A stretch of 64,000 nucleotides of DNA from Clitoria ternatea. Lineage: Eukaryota; Streptophyta; Magnoliopsida; Fabales; Fabaceae. This document shows, piece after piece, positions 13,701-26,075 of this stretch. Position numbers and translations under genes: made by a program. Every line of letters starts with the position of its first letter. Position 1 is the stretch's first letter. The stretch lies in assembly GCA_037962975.1 (NCBI GenBank), contig JAYKXN010000072.1, positions 248,001 through 312,000 of the forward strand, in the 5' to 3' direction. The notes beneath the pieces were generated by a model that saw nothing but the letters and a program-made list of their open reading frames with translations, had not been told where the DNA came from and ran no database searches.

Positions 13701-14428
13701 AGGTTGTGTAAGATGATATATGCTTGTATGTAGGAATGGCGATTTGAGGTGTTGGGTTGAGAATGAGTATGAGATGTTGTTAATGTGATAATAACAGTCA
13801 AAAACCATTGATAATGGATACTTGAGTTGATGAATAATTAAGCCATGTTTATAGTGAAATGACGTGTATGACAAATTGTTGGTTATTGATGATAATATAT
13901 GTGTATATATGATGATGAATAACCCATGAGAGGTTGAAATATGTACATTCTAATGAACCATCCTTGTGGGGATGAAGTATATGTTTTGTGAAATGGGAAT
14001 TTATGTGGATGTTTGGCATTGAATGTGATAGCCATTGTGATGGTATTTGGTGATAAGTTTTGAAGGATAATGTATAATCGAGGAACTCATAGAGTCAAAT
14101 TGAGTGTTATGCGATTTTGATATTGTATGATAGTTCCAATAGCCCATATACGTTGTTTATGACTTGTAGGAATTGGAACGGGTCAATTCCAATGAGAATA
14201 GGTCCTTTAGTTGCACAAAAGCGCCTCAAAATGGGTAAAATACATTTATGTGCATAACTCCCTCATTTTTAAGAATTTTTGAGTGAGGCCGGTGGCCACG
14301 CGTCACAAATGATATGTATTTGTTGTGGTTAAAATTTGGTAGCATTTGAAGTTGATATGCAAAAGTTAGGGGGGTTAGAAATTCCAAAATTATGCATTTT
14401 CTGCATAATTTCTGCATTCTGGTATGCG

Positions 14429-14563
14429 TAATCGATTATAAAGGAGTTCCTAATCGATTATAGGCATTCTGTTTCATGTGTAATCGATTACAGAGGTATT
14501 TGTAATCGATTACCAGTCTTCTGAGTCATTTGTAATCGATTAGGTGATTGGCCTAATCGATTA
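14429..14563. repeat. Six TAATCGATTA palindromes in the solo LTR
   Basis: Perfect 10 bp palindromes start at 14429, 14451, 14481, 14503, 14533 and 14554. Spacings alternate 22 and 30 bases (the last is 21), so pairs recur about every 52 bp. Such AT-CG-AT palindromes recur in legume LTRs; whether a protein binds them is unknown. Confidence 0.85.
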
Positions 14564-16050
14564 GATACGACAGGATTGCCCGATAAGCGTTCTTTGCTGT
14601 TTTTGGGCTGTTTGGGGATCTTAATGACATTTTTGGCCTCCGAGTTCTTCACGAAAGTTGTAGATAAATTGGTCTCACTTTAATTGGAGTTTTCTAACTC
14701 TCATGAGGCCTAAAATACCAAACCTACCGCAGTGTAAAACTCATATTTAAGGGGGTTTAAACCTAACTTTTTATGGTTGTCAAATTGGGACTAATAGGTG
14801 ATATCTGTGACATGTCCCAATATTTTTAAGATTAAAAGTAAGCTTACCTCATGTCTTAATGCTGAAATTTATCATGGCCTCATTATTGCCCAAAACCCCT
14901 TTAGTATGTAAAAACAAGTGAATTCACTAAGGGTATATGTGTGGTTTATTTTAGTAGTGATTGGGGAATGGCTTAAGGCCATGGAAAGGTATGTGTATAC
15001 CTATGCTATGTTATGGAAACATGTATGCCTCACCACTATGATATATTATGAATCATGAAAAAGAAAATAAATGATGTGGTTATATGACACACATTGTGTA
15101 ATAACGAACGGATGAGATAATGATGATGTGGGGTATAGTTAGCCTTTAAGATCTAGAGGATCTTGGCTTTGGGAAAGAAATTCCCGAAGCCTAATACAAT
15201 TACATAGCTTGGTGTTTACCAAGTCTAGGACTTGATGTTGGGCTTTATGATAAGCTAGCAAATGTTTAAGAATTATGAGGAATGCCTTGAGATGGCTTAT
15301 TAATTGTATGAATGCATATGTATATTATGTAGATCATATTTCGGGTGATGTGATGGAGCATTCGGAGCATTGGAATCATTTCGAATCTTCCCTTGAGGTA
15401 GGAGAGGAGTTATATATTCAAATTGCATGAGTAGTTTGATGGTGATTGTTGTATGTGTTATATACTCATGCTTGCCTTGCCATGTATATGTATTGAATTA
15501 ATTGAAATGACAATTTGATAATTATTAAGAATTATTATGATATTCTTGTGATGGGCGCAAGTAATTGACTTGCATGTGTGTGAGGCAATTATGGTTGCTA
15601 TATATGTATATGTAATTCGTAACACCTTGTTGCCACATGTGTGGATTAATATTATGATGATTGCTATGCCCTTTGATATCCATGTGTGGATTGTTATGAA
15701 TGATGAGATTAAAATCCACTAAATGAAGTGTGGTAATATTGATGAATAATATGTGATGTTGAAATGCCATAGTGGCTGTTTACAAGTATTGACTTGCGTG
15801 TATGATATGAAATATATGCGAAAATATGTTGAGATGGAAATGCCACATTAAAACTTGAAAATAATAATTATGAAACCAATAAGGTTGAAACCCACTAAGG
15901 TGTATGGTGGTGTTGGTGATTGTGATGATGATGATGATGATGTTTGATGAGTGGCATTTAGGATGCACAGAGTGAGGATGCATTTGATTTGCATTTGCAT
16001 TGCATCCATGGCATATCATCGCTGTCTATGTGGAATATTAGGGGGTTCCA

Positions 16051-16206
16051 CTAGGCGGGCCCAGTGGGAGGGCGGCTCAGTGCACGAGCGTATTGTTGAT
16101 TTCCCCTGTGACTCGGTGTGTGAGTCACGAAGCTGTCCATAGTTTGGTGACGAGGCACCCTATGTGGCGGGCCTAGTGGGCGGGCGGCTCTATGGTGAGC
16201 GAGTTA
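16051..16206. repeat. GC-rich direct repeat in the solo LTR
   Basis: Two imperfect copies of about 42 bp (16051-16092 and 16164-16206), 113 bp apart. They share GGCGGGCC, AGTGGG and GGGCGGCTC blocks. This is an island of high GC in an otherwise AT-rich LTR. Confidence 0.6.
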
Positions 16207-18250
16207 CCTCGGTGTCCGACGGGGCACGGCTCTCTCGATGTATGTTCGGGAGGGGCCCGTAGCACTTTTGGCAAGTGAGGCCATGCTGTTGATCCGCAAG
16301 TCATGGGGTGACTAGTGCTACAGATGGGCGATAGTGGTTTGGTACCAGTAAAAGATGTTGTTGAGATGCATGCATGCTTTGAGATATGTGTACACATTTT
16401 ACTACTGCAGTAGGGGCATAGTAGCACACCTATGCTTGACCCATAACTTGGTGTTTATTCCCACAGTCGAATCCGCATTTGTTGTTGATTATTCCATTGT
16501 GCATATGCATTAGCCATAAGAGCATTTGCATATAGCATGGAGATATGCCAGAATATGATGATGATTGATGATGATTGAGATGATGGTATTGGTGTTGATG
16601 AGATGAGAAGTTAATATAATGGAAGACCACATAAAAGTAAGAGAATATATGAATAAACGAAATGATGTGAATATGACGATCTGTATTTACGGCCCAATGT
16701 GATGAAGGGCGTGACTGTTTACGATTAATGATGATAATGAATATGAATGCCCTTATTGATAAGTGGCTGGTGATTGTGTATATGATTATGTATGTGCTTG
16801 TGCTTATTTATGATATGAATTGCGATTCATGAGGCTTGTATGCCTATTGTGATAATGAGGTAATGAATGAATGATAATTTAATATTTTGATAGCAGAGCA
16901 CACATGACGTTGTATGCATATACACATGATCACAATATATATATTATTCATCATTTTGAATGTATAACTCACTCTCCCATGTGGTCTCCTTTTTAGCATT
17001 GTGATGCAGGTTACCATGGGATGAGTTCGGATTTCAATTAAAGCTTGGGTGAAGGTAAATAGTGGTAATGGAAGTGCCTTGGCCGGCATCATTTATGGAT
17101 TCTTGTGTAATGAATAAATTGTATATGATTGTATAGATGATTTAGAGATTTTGAGTATGTATAAGTTACTCCATTGAATTGATGAATGATATATATATAT
17201 ATATAGAATGTAAGAGATGATTTGATGTGTATTAGAAGGATTGAAATTGAATGATGTTAATTGATGGTTGTGATAGTCGGGAGAAGATCCCCGAATGTAG
17301 ATGAATATATTTATGTATATGTAATTATATCTTAGGCATTACATGCTTATATAATTATGTAAAAGGATGATGGATGTCTATTAGGCTTACGATATGCCAT
17401 TGCGTGTTTTGCCGAGCCTTTTCTCATATCGTCACATATGGGACTAGGCGTGTGCCCGGTATACATATTCTTCTTCCGCTGTAAACTCTATTATTTTCGT
17501 ATACCGTTATGGGCAATTTATTTATCGATCCAGCTTCAGGTTTTATAATCTCACTCTCTGGTTTTTCTGTGATTTGGGTCATGATGTGGTCATGGTGATG
17601 TCTTAGAAATATTTTCAAACGCGAAAAATTTATTCGTAATTTTTATTAATTATGTCGATCACATCGGGATTCGAGTACAGAAAATCAGGGGTGTTATATA
17701 TACCATATTACATATGAAGATTATGGGGTGACTTTAAATATTAGAGTTAAATGTGTCACTCATAGATGTTGTTAGAAGCCAACAAAAGAATTTGTCATCA
17801 TGGTGGACCTTAAATGCCATGTACTACACTTACACCATCAAAATAAAGAATAGTAAAATTTAATAACCTAAATTGGTGTATGTTTTATTATTTTACTTGA
17901 TGTTAATGTTTGTTTTATTGTGTAGAATACAAGTAAATGATAATCATTTAATAATATGTATCAATTATGCATCTATATATATATATAAAGTTTGAAAATT
18001 TTAGTTATTGAAACAAATAAGACATGACATATTTAAGAGGCCTATAGGTACAGAGAAGACATATACTATCAAAATCTTAATTTTATCTTAAAGTAAAAAT
18101 GTCAAATATGGTTATATAAATAAATAACTAAAACATATTTAGACACATTATGTAACGCCCCGGACGCTTTTTAGAAATGAACGACTCACCCTACAGACCA
18201 ACACGAGACCTTTCCAATGTGCTTTTGTCCTCACTCACACATTTCTTGAG

Positions 18251-18365
18251 AAATTCCCTGGAGGTCACCCATCCCAGAATTACTCCAAGTTAAGCATGCT
18301 TAACTTTGGAGTTCTTAAGTGATAGGCTACCGAAAAGGCTAATGCATTTGTTGGTATAGGTAGTA
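18251..18365 (-). other. 5S rRNA-like domain in Cassandra LTR (copy B, left)
   Basis: Minus-strand 5S-like block with GGGTGACCTCC and AGTTAAGC/GCTTAAC core. In 5S genes this region includes the pol III internal promoter; use by pol III here is inference. Confidence 0.8.
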
Positions 18366-18727
18366 CGAATTCATTTCTTTAAGCTATCCTCGATTGTATA
18401 GTCCCATATCTATACAGTCTTTAGATCCCTCTCATTCTGGTATGTATTCAATTCGTTCATGTGTCCCTCCCACTGGAAGCCTGCTAGGAGCCACTCCTTG
18501 TCCGTGCCCATGCACCGGCGATCACTCCCCGCCCTCAACAGTGCCCGGGATGTCACATGCCCACCAGCTTCCGCCTGGTTCGTCCTCGAACCATACCGTA
18601 CTAGGAGAGGCTAGGCTCTGATACCACTGTAACGCCCCGTCCGCTTTTCAGGAATGAACGACTCGTCCCACAGACCAACACGAGACCTTTCCAATGTGCT
18701 TTTATCCTCACTCACACATTTCCTGAG

Positions 18728-18842
18728 AACTTCCCAGGAGGTCACCCATCCCAGAATTACTCCAAGTTAAGCATGCTTAACTTTAGAGTTCTTAAGTGAT
18801 AGGCTACCGAAAAGGCTAATGCATTTGTTGGTATAGGTAATA
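18728..18842 (-). other. 5S rRNA-like domain in Cassandra LTR (copy B, right)
   Basis: Best preserved of the six blocks. On the minus strand it ends GGGTGACCTCCTGGGAAG, matching the plant 5S 3' portion, and it keeps the AGTTAAGC core. Confidence 0.82.
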
Positions 18843-19850
18843 CGAATTCATTTCTTTAAGCTATCCTCGACTGTATAGTCCCATACCTATACAGTCTTTG
18901 GATCCCTCTTATTCTGGTATGTATTCGATTTGTTCATGTGTCCCTCCCACTGGAAGCCTGCCAGGAGCCACTCCTTGTCCGTGCCCATACACCGGCGATC
19001 ACTCCTCGCCCTCAACAGTGCCTGGGATGTCACATTCCCCGCTGGAAGCCTGCCAGGAGCCGCTCCTTGTCCGTGCCCATGCACCGAGGATCACTCCCCG
19101 CCCTCAACAACGCTGGGATATCACACATTAGTTATATTAGATTTCTAAAAAGTCACAATATCTTTAGTCTTCTATCTAATAATAGGATCCAAAAAATGTA
19201 TGATGATGGTAGCAAACATTAGTCATAGTCACGGGTTGAGGAAAACTCACATATCTGATTTTAAAATATAAATAACACATCATGTTAATTTCTAGATAGA
19301 TTCGGACTAATTTAATTTGGGGACATTGAATAAAATAATATTTAATAAATGGCCACATTTTATCATGACTGATTAAACTAATTTCAAGTGAGGTTGCTCA
19401 AATAAATACACAATATATATTTGGTATCCTTTGAGTTATTTAATGTTGCTATGGGTCCGTATGCATGGCTTAATGCAGACTAAATTTTGAACCCTAAAAA
19501 ATTGAGAGAAAATATGACGTCACATAAAGTATGTAATTCACTTATAGCAAAAAAGGATTATATAAGAATGGTACAATTTTATTCAATAACTTCAAACATT
19601 GATATATGTTTCATTATTTTGTGTTATGGTAACATGTTTTAGAATATTTAAAATTTAAATCAATGATAACTATTATATATATTAATAAGTATTATATATA
19701 TTAAAGATATTTAATATTACATAATAATATTTAACATACTTATGACCAGAGAATGATACTTAGTTATTATAAATGTTTTCAAATCTTATACATTTTTATT
19801 TGTTGGTTATTTATTAACATATAAATCAAACATCATACATATCTTAGAAT

Positions 19851-20389
19851 TAGGGATGAAAATGGGTCAGGCCGTCCGTCGGGGGCCTATGGCCCGGCTC
19901 GTTTAAAGCCTACACAGGCCATGCTTGTCGGGCTAGAAGGCTAGGCTTACGCTTTTAAGAAGGCCTTTTAAACTAAACAGGCCAGGCCACAGGCTTTCTG
20001 AAAAGCCTTTGAAGCCCAACAGGTTGGCCTATTTAATTAAATTAATTGTTAATTAGTTATATATATAATATTTATGACATAAACTGATATATATATATTA
20101 CATATTTACATTTATATAATATAAATTAATATTACAAGTTTATAATTAAAAAAATTAAGAGGGAATGGAACATAATTTTTTTAGGTTGGTTTTAGCATTT
20201 TAAAAGTTTCACTATAAATAGGTTTTTTAAACAGGCTTTTAAACAGGCCAGGCCTTCAAACAGGCCATAACAGGCCTTAAAAAAAAGCCTATGACAGGCT
20301 AATAGGCTAGGCTCAGGCCTTGAAATTTTGATGTAGGTCAGGCTCAGGCCTTTCAAAGCCTGTTCCGGCCTGGCCCATTTCCATCCCTA
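19851..20389. mobile_element. hAT-like MITE, copy B
   Basis: 539 bp copy at the same site as in A1. Target duplication is CTTAGAAT (19843-19850) and CCTAGAAT (20390-20397). The terminal repeats begin TAGGGATG. Identical placement shows it was inherited through duplication of the larger unit rather than inserted anew. Confidence 0.82.
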
Positions 20390-23300
20390 CCTAGAATCAT
20401 CCTTTTGTTACTCTCATGAACATGTGTAAATATAACAAACAATGACTTACTCATTTTTATGATTTTATTTATCATGACATTTGTTAGAATCTCATCAATC
20501 ATGACTTTTTCATATGTAGAACATTTTAATTATTAGTGTGGAAACATATATTTTGATACCATCATAGTAGTGAAAGTTTAAAAATCTAGAATTGAATAAT
20601 TATTTTATAATTTTTTACTTTTATATATAATTTCTAATTTTGCTTCATTTAAATAAAGTTTACTTTTTAAAAATTAATTGAATATAAATTTAATAAATCA
20701 TCACTTCTTAAATTATTTATATTAATTAAATATATCTTATATTTAGTATTTCATTCTATGATTGAGACATCAATAAAAATGTAACATTCATGAAAGAGTT
20801 ATATAAAAATTATTAAAATTTAAAATCTTATAATATTCATAAAGTTGTGAAGAAAAAATTATTATGGTACATAAGGAACATTTGATATAGAGACATTGCC
20901 TTTTCAAATAAATAAGTAATACTAATACTTATGTATAATCATAAGGTTTGATATATATATAAACAAACGAAGAAAATTATATGACAATAAAATATATGAT
21001 AAATAACTTGACAGAAACAACTATCAGCTTAAGGAATTCACATTCTAATTGTGATTTGACGTAAAAGATCAAAATTGACATTTTGTGATTCCATTCATAA
21101 ACATAAAATCTTTGGCTATAAAAAATTTAACATTGTAGAACTAAAATTAAAATGAATAAAAATAAAACTAGCATCTTTTCCAGGATACACCAAAGGTGAT
21201 TAGGAGTGCTTTAATTTAAAGAGATCTTGTGAGTATTTCCACCAAAGGTGATTAAGTATAAATTCTGAAAGTAATAAAGTTAATAAACCAACTTGTGTTT
21301 ATTTTAAAAAAAAAAGTGTTGAGACAATAACTCCTTAGAATAGGATTATTTGGCAAATAATAAAATATTTATTGAGTAAAAAATAATCAGTAGAAGGATT
21401 AGATTTCAATAAATGTCATCGTTATGAATTATGTACACATTAATTTGTTTAAGATATATATAAAGAACCATCTAATACTATTTAATTTGTTTTTATTAAT
21501 AAACCAATACTAAAATTTTATACCAAATTACATATGAAGATTATGAGGTGGCTTTAAATATTAGAGTTAAATGTGTCATTAATAGATGTTGTTAGAAGCC
21601 AACAAAAGAATTTGTCATCATGGTGGACTTTAAATGCCATGTACTACACTTACACCATCAAAATAAAGAATAGTAAAATTTAACAACCTAAATAGGTGTA
21701 AGTTTTATTATTTTACTTGATGTTAATGTTTGATATAATGTTTAGAATACAAGTAAATGATAATCATTTGTTAATATGAATCCATCGTGTATCTATATAT
21801 ATATATATATAAAGTGTGAAATTTTTTGTTATTATAAAAAATAAGACATAATATATTTAAGAGGTCTATACATACACAGAAGACATATACTATAAAAATC
21901 TTAATTTTATCTTAAATTAAAAATGTCAAATATGATCTGAGCATGATAGTTATTATAAATGTTTTCAAATCTTATACATTTTTATTTGATGGTTATTTAT
22001 TAACATACAAATCAAACATCACTTATATATTAGAATTAACCTTTTATTACTCTCATGAATATGTTTAAACATCACAAACAATAACTTACTTATTTTTATG
22101 ATGTCATTTATCATCACATTTGTCTGAATCTCATCAATCATGACTTTTTTATATGTAGAACATATTAGTTATTAGTGTAGAAACAAAGATTTTGATACCA
22201 TCATTGTAGTGGAAGTTTAAAAATCTAGAATGGAATAATTATTTTATAATATTTTACTTTTATATATAATTTCTAATTTTGCTTCATTTAAATAAAATTT
22301 ATTTTTTAAAATCAAATGAAGATAAATTTAATAAAACATCACTTCTTAAATTATTTTTATTCAATAAATATATCTTATATTTAATGTTCTATTTGATGAT
22401 TGAGACATCAATAAAAATGTAACATCCATAAAAAAGTTATATAAAAATTTATAATATTAATGAATATGCGAAGACAAAATTATGATGGTAGAAAAGGAAC
22501 ATTTGATATAGAGACATTGTCTTCTCTAAATAAATAAGTAATACTAATAATTATGTATAATCATAAGGTTTAAAATATATAAACAAACTATGAAAATTAA
22601 TTGAAAATAAAGTATATGATGAATAACTTGATAGAAACAACTCTTAAGGAATTCACATTCTAATTGTGATTTGACATAAAAGATCAAAATTGACATTTTG
22701 ATGAATCCATTCATAAACATAAAATCCTTTTCTATAAAAAATTTAACATTATAGAAGTAAGATTAAAATTAATGAAAAATAAAACTATCATCTTTTCCAG
22801 TATTATCTTCATCTCAATCATAACTTGTGTTTTTTTTGTTACCACAAGAAGGGAGCGCAATGTGATGAAGCACTTTTTGAGGATACAAAACCTGTTGAAA
22901 ATGCTTGTGCTAAGAGTGCTTATTAATTTAAAGAGATCTTGTGAGTATGTCCACCAAAGGTGATTAAGTATATATTCTAAAAGTAATAAAGTTAATGAAC
23001 TAACTAGTGTTTATTGTAAAAAAAAGTGTTGAGACAATAATCCCTTAAAATAGGATTTGTTGTCAAATAATAAAATATTTATTGAGTAAAAAATAATTAC
23101 AAAAATCAGTGAAATGATTAGATTTTAATAAAAGGCATCATTATTAATTAAGTACACTTTAATTTGATGAAGATATATATAAAGAACCATCTAATAGTAT
23201 TTAATTTGTTATTATTAATTTTATTAAACCAATGCTAAATTGTTATACCAAATTACATATGAAGATTATGGGGTGGCTTTAAATATCAGAGTGAAATGTG

Positions 23301-24051
23301 TCACTCATAGATGATGTTAGAAGCCAACAAAAGAATTTGTCGTCATGGTGGAGATTAAATGCCATGTACTACAGTTATACCATTAAAATAAAGAACAGTA
23401 AAATTTAACATCCTAAATTGGTGTATGTTTTATTATTTTACTTGGTGTTAATGTTTGTTATAATGCTTAGAATACAAGTAAATGATTATCGTTTGATAAT
23501 ATAGATTCATTGTGCATCCATCACTAGTGCAAAAAATGGCTATGGGGACAGGATACGAGCACGGCTATCCCAAAACCGTGTTTAAAACAATATGGTGGCA
23601 TTTTTGTAAATATGAAGAAATATGTTTTAATTTTAAAAGTCATATACGAGCACGGTTGAGACATGACCTTCCTTAAAAGCCATTTATGAACACGGTTACG
23701 AATGGACCGTGCTTAAAGGTTGGTTAGTTTTTTTAAAATTTTTTTTAAAAGACTTACAAACACGGTTGTAGTGAACCGTGCTTAAAGTTTGAAATAATTT
23801 TTTTAAAATTTTTTTTAAAAATCCTACAAAGACGGTTAAAGGCAACCGTGCTTAAAGGCTAATCTACTAACACAGTTGTCAGGGGACCCATGCTTAAAAG
23901 GTATAAAAAATTAAGCTACTAAGATGGTTCTGAGGGGAACCGTGCTTATAGAGTTATTCTCTAGGTTAAAAGGCTAATCATCATTCTCTTTCGTCGCTGA
24001 CAAAATCTAAACTCTTCCATCATCATCACAGACTCCGCTTCCTCCACCTTC

Positions 24052-24463
24052 ATGCAATGCCTGAATCGTCGTGTATCCAGCGCCACCTCCGACCTCGACA
24101 TGCTCAATTCCATGTCCTTCGGCACCATGTGTTTCGAAGAGCTTCTATGTCACTGCGACGAGTTCTACAGGAAGAACCACGCCGATCTCCTTCAACTCGA
24201 AGATCGCCTCAAGAACTACGGCTACGTTCCCGGTACTTCCTGAAACAAACTTTTATGCTTCGTTATTACTTTTCTGTTCTTGATTTGGATTGTGATTTCT
24301 TTCATACTGTGGATTTAGTTCTAGATGTCGAGGAGGAGGAGGAGGAAGAGGAAGATGAACAACATCAAGATCTGGAAAACGGATTGGATAGTCCGGATTC
24401 TTTCTACGGATCGCTCTCCCTGGCCGGTTGTTCTAACTTCAAGAGTTTCAAAGAAGATACTTT
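24052..24463 (+). pseudogene. Captured host gene fragment inside CACTA (copy B)
   Basis: Same two exons as in copy A: exon 1 begins at 24052, and the second exon contains the acidic VEEEEEEEEDEQ run. A GT-AG intron of the same length separates them and the frame continues across it. A few substitutions distinguish it from copy A (for example TMCFEELL and CDEFYRKN). Parent gene not identified with confidence. A possible third splice junction near 24746 resembles a very short exon before GTAAGTG. Confidence 0.6.
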
Positions 24464-25391
24464 GTATCCTTATCTTACGTCTTTTTTACTTTCTGTAGCT
24501 ACATCTTAAGTTCTCATTCTTAGGTTAATCTTCAGGTTCCATTTAGTTTTTGAACTCATATGATTTTTCAGCTTCCAAACTAATTTTATATGGAATTGAA
24601 AATATGAAAAAAAAGGAAGAAGAAAGAATTTTATCTGAATCAGATGAAATAGTGAAATTAGTATGATTGATTTTAACTTCTGGATGGTAACGGATGAAAT
24701 TTATGCATGTTTGTCCTTTCATTTCGAAAGTTTTCTGTGCTCTATAGGTTTAGGTAAGTGAATCCTATGGGTTAAAGTTTCCTCGAGAATACTTCTCTTA
24801 AAGCAGTTCTTGTATTTTGACCGGTACACACGGTTGTTGGCTCCTAATTTGAACATGCTTCCGGACCAGAGGATTTCCATTACTTCGGATAGTTATATGG
24901 TACACAAAATAGTTATATGGTAATAGAAGCTTTTTTGGTTTTGGTGGCATGGCAAGTGTGTTTCAAATTCGACGTAGTTCTTCCAGGCAGGTTATATGAT
25001 GATTTCCCCTTGCTGTAATCAAGGAGAAGAAAGTTTATGGTGACTGGTTGTTGTTGTTTTTTCTGTTGAAAAGCATTCCTGGTAAACCTATTCTGTTTAG
25101 TTTCATTATGGGGTAACTCTCCTTTGGCAATATGGTAATGAGATTACTAATGATTTTTTCCAAGAGTTAAAAATCTATATCTTAATTGCTAGGTGGTGTG
25201 CTTTCTTATCAAGATATTACTAATTTCTGTTTAATTCTGATTCCATCTATTTTTCAGTCTATTGAGAATTCATCTCATTGACTAACACTCTTTTCTTTCT
25301 TATGTTGTGTTTTGAAGTTATTTTATTGTAACTATTTTGTTGATGTTACCATGAACACCTTATGGCAGGCATCTAGTTAATGGATACTCAC

Positions 25392-25596
25392 ATTACTGAT
25401 TCGGATTGGGAAACTTCCAGTGACAGCAGTAGTAGTGAGGATCAAGAGGATGTTGATTTTCGATATGGTGGACTTTTGTAATGTTTGATGATGGAACTAA
25501 ATGTGAGATTATTACATTGGAAAAAGATAAGCTTTTGCCACTGACTCATAATTTTCTTGAAGATTTACAGTATCCATACTACCCAATATTTTGAAC
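25392..25596 (+). pseudogene. Further coding-like remnants in CACTA (copy B only)
   Basis: A frame at 25392-25481 encodes a serine/acidic stretch with SDWETSSDSSSSEDQEDVDF and then stops. A second frame just downstream, shifted by one base, encodes KLLPLTHNFLEDLQYPYYP before a stop near 25594. They may be a separate captured exon or part of a decayed element protein. Copy A has lost this part. Confidence 0.4.
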
Positions 25597-26030
25597 AAAC
25601 ACGATTTTAAGGAATAAAAAATTTTAAGGAATAAAAAAACATTTTAAAAACTTTTTAAGGAATAAAAAAATAAGGAATAAATTTTTTTTAAAAAAATAAG
25701 GTTTTAAGCACGGTTATGGTGTTAACCGTGCTTAAAAACCCCCTTACAAAGAAGGTTGTTGTGAGAACTGAGCTTAAAAGTCCCCCTACGAAGATGGTTA
25801 TTCTCAGAATTGTGCTTAAAAGTTGCCACATACGAACACGGTTCAAAGGAACCGTGCTAAAAAGCCCCCCTACGAAGACAGTTTAAAATAACCATGCTTA
25901 AAAGGTACATACAAGCACGGTTCATAACCGTCCTTAAAAGTCCCTATCTAAAAGCACGGTGGGAACAAGGACGGTTCTGGAACCGTGCCTAAAAGTCCCC
26001 TAAAATCGTGCTTAAAGCCTCTTTCTCCAC

Positions 26031-26037
<7 letters not shown>

Positions 26038-26070
<33 letters not shown>
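26038..26070. repeat. (AT)n microsatellite next to CACTA
   Basis: About 16 AT units directly after the right target duplication of the CACTA element, at the conserved subunit microsatellite site. Confidence 0.88.

Positions 26071-26075
<5 letters not shown>

Larger units (their letters stand above)
12542..17698 (+). mobile_element. Solo LTR (5.16 kb) of a Ty3/gypsy-type retrotransposon
   Basis: Begins TGTAACATCCCGAATTTT and ends CAGGGGTGTTATA. It is flanked by a perfect 5 bp target duplication TATAC (12537-12541 and 17699-17703). C4 shows the empty site near 58978. There is no Gag or Pol coding, primer site or polypurine tract inside, so the whole insertion fits one long LTR left by LTR-LTR recombination. 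The start resembles the sense start of the gypsy LTRs at 30766 and 62675, which supports plus orientation. A pyrimidine-rich stretch at 12900-13100 may be the transcribed leader. The terminal A in place of CA at the 3' end looks like later mutation. Confidence 0.78.
10705..18110. repeat. Tandem subunit A4 (type 4) interrupted by a solo LTR
   Basis: About 2.24 kb without its insertion, the same size as C4. It begins with the GTTATTAATGAATAAC leader and lacks the middle block present in type 3. The 5.16 kb LTR sits at 12542-17698. The final 17699-18110 matches the end of C4. No host gene is seen. Confidence 0.84.
18151..19125 (-). mobile_element. Cassandra TRIM retrotransposon, copy B (complete)
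   Basis: Complete element, 975 bp, flanked by a perfect CATTA duplication (18146-18150 and 19126-19130). On the minus strand the 5' LTR is 18628-19125 (498 bp) and the 3' LTR is 18151-18557 (407 bp). The 70 bp internal part has a primer site complementary to initiator tRNA-Met at about 18616-18626. The 91 bp size difference is a tandem duplication of the LTR end (19035-19125) in the 5' LTR only. Both LTRs carry 5S-like domains. No protein is encoded. Confidence 0.93.
18111..21934. repeat. Tandem subunit B1 (type 1) with Cassandra and MITE
   Basis: Starts after the A4 end with GTTATATAAATAAATAACTAAA. It is interrupted by Cassandra at 18151-19125 and by the MITE at 19851-20389, and ends at the shared AAATGTCAAATATG. 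It matches A1 very closely over 877-3694. One small difference lies near 21185, where a CACCAAAGGTGATTA segment is duplicated over the A1 sequence. No gene is recognised. Confidence 0.85.
23522..26035 (+). mobile_element. Non-autonomous CACTA transposon, complete (copy B)
   Basis: 2514 bp from CACTAGTGCAAAAA to CTTTCTCCACTAGTG, flanked by the 3 bp duplication CAT (23519-23521 and 26036-26038). Subterminal clusters of ACACGGTT/AACCGTGCTTAAA lie at 23555-23960 and 25690-26010. No transposase is encoded; the middle carries host gene pieces. It is therefore a gene-capturing deletion derivative needing an En/Spm transposase in trans. C2 keeps the empty CAT site near 52303. Confidence 0.9.

Noticed and set aside
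22772..22963. 63-residue membrane-like frame in subunit B2
   Set aside because: The homologous stretch in A2 and C2 is not open; it is AT-rich chance coding in a non-coding repeat.
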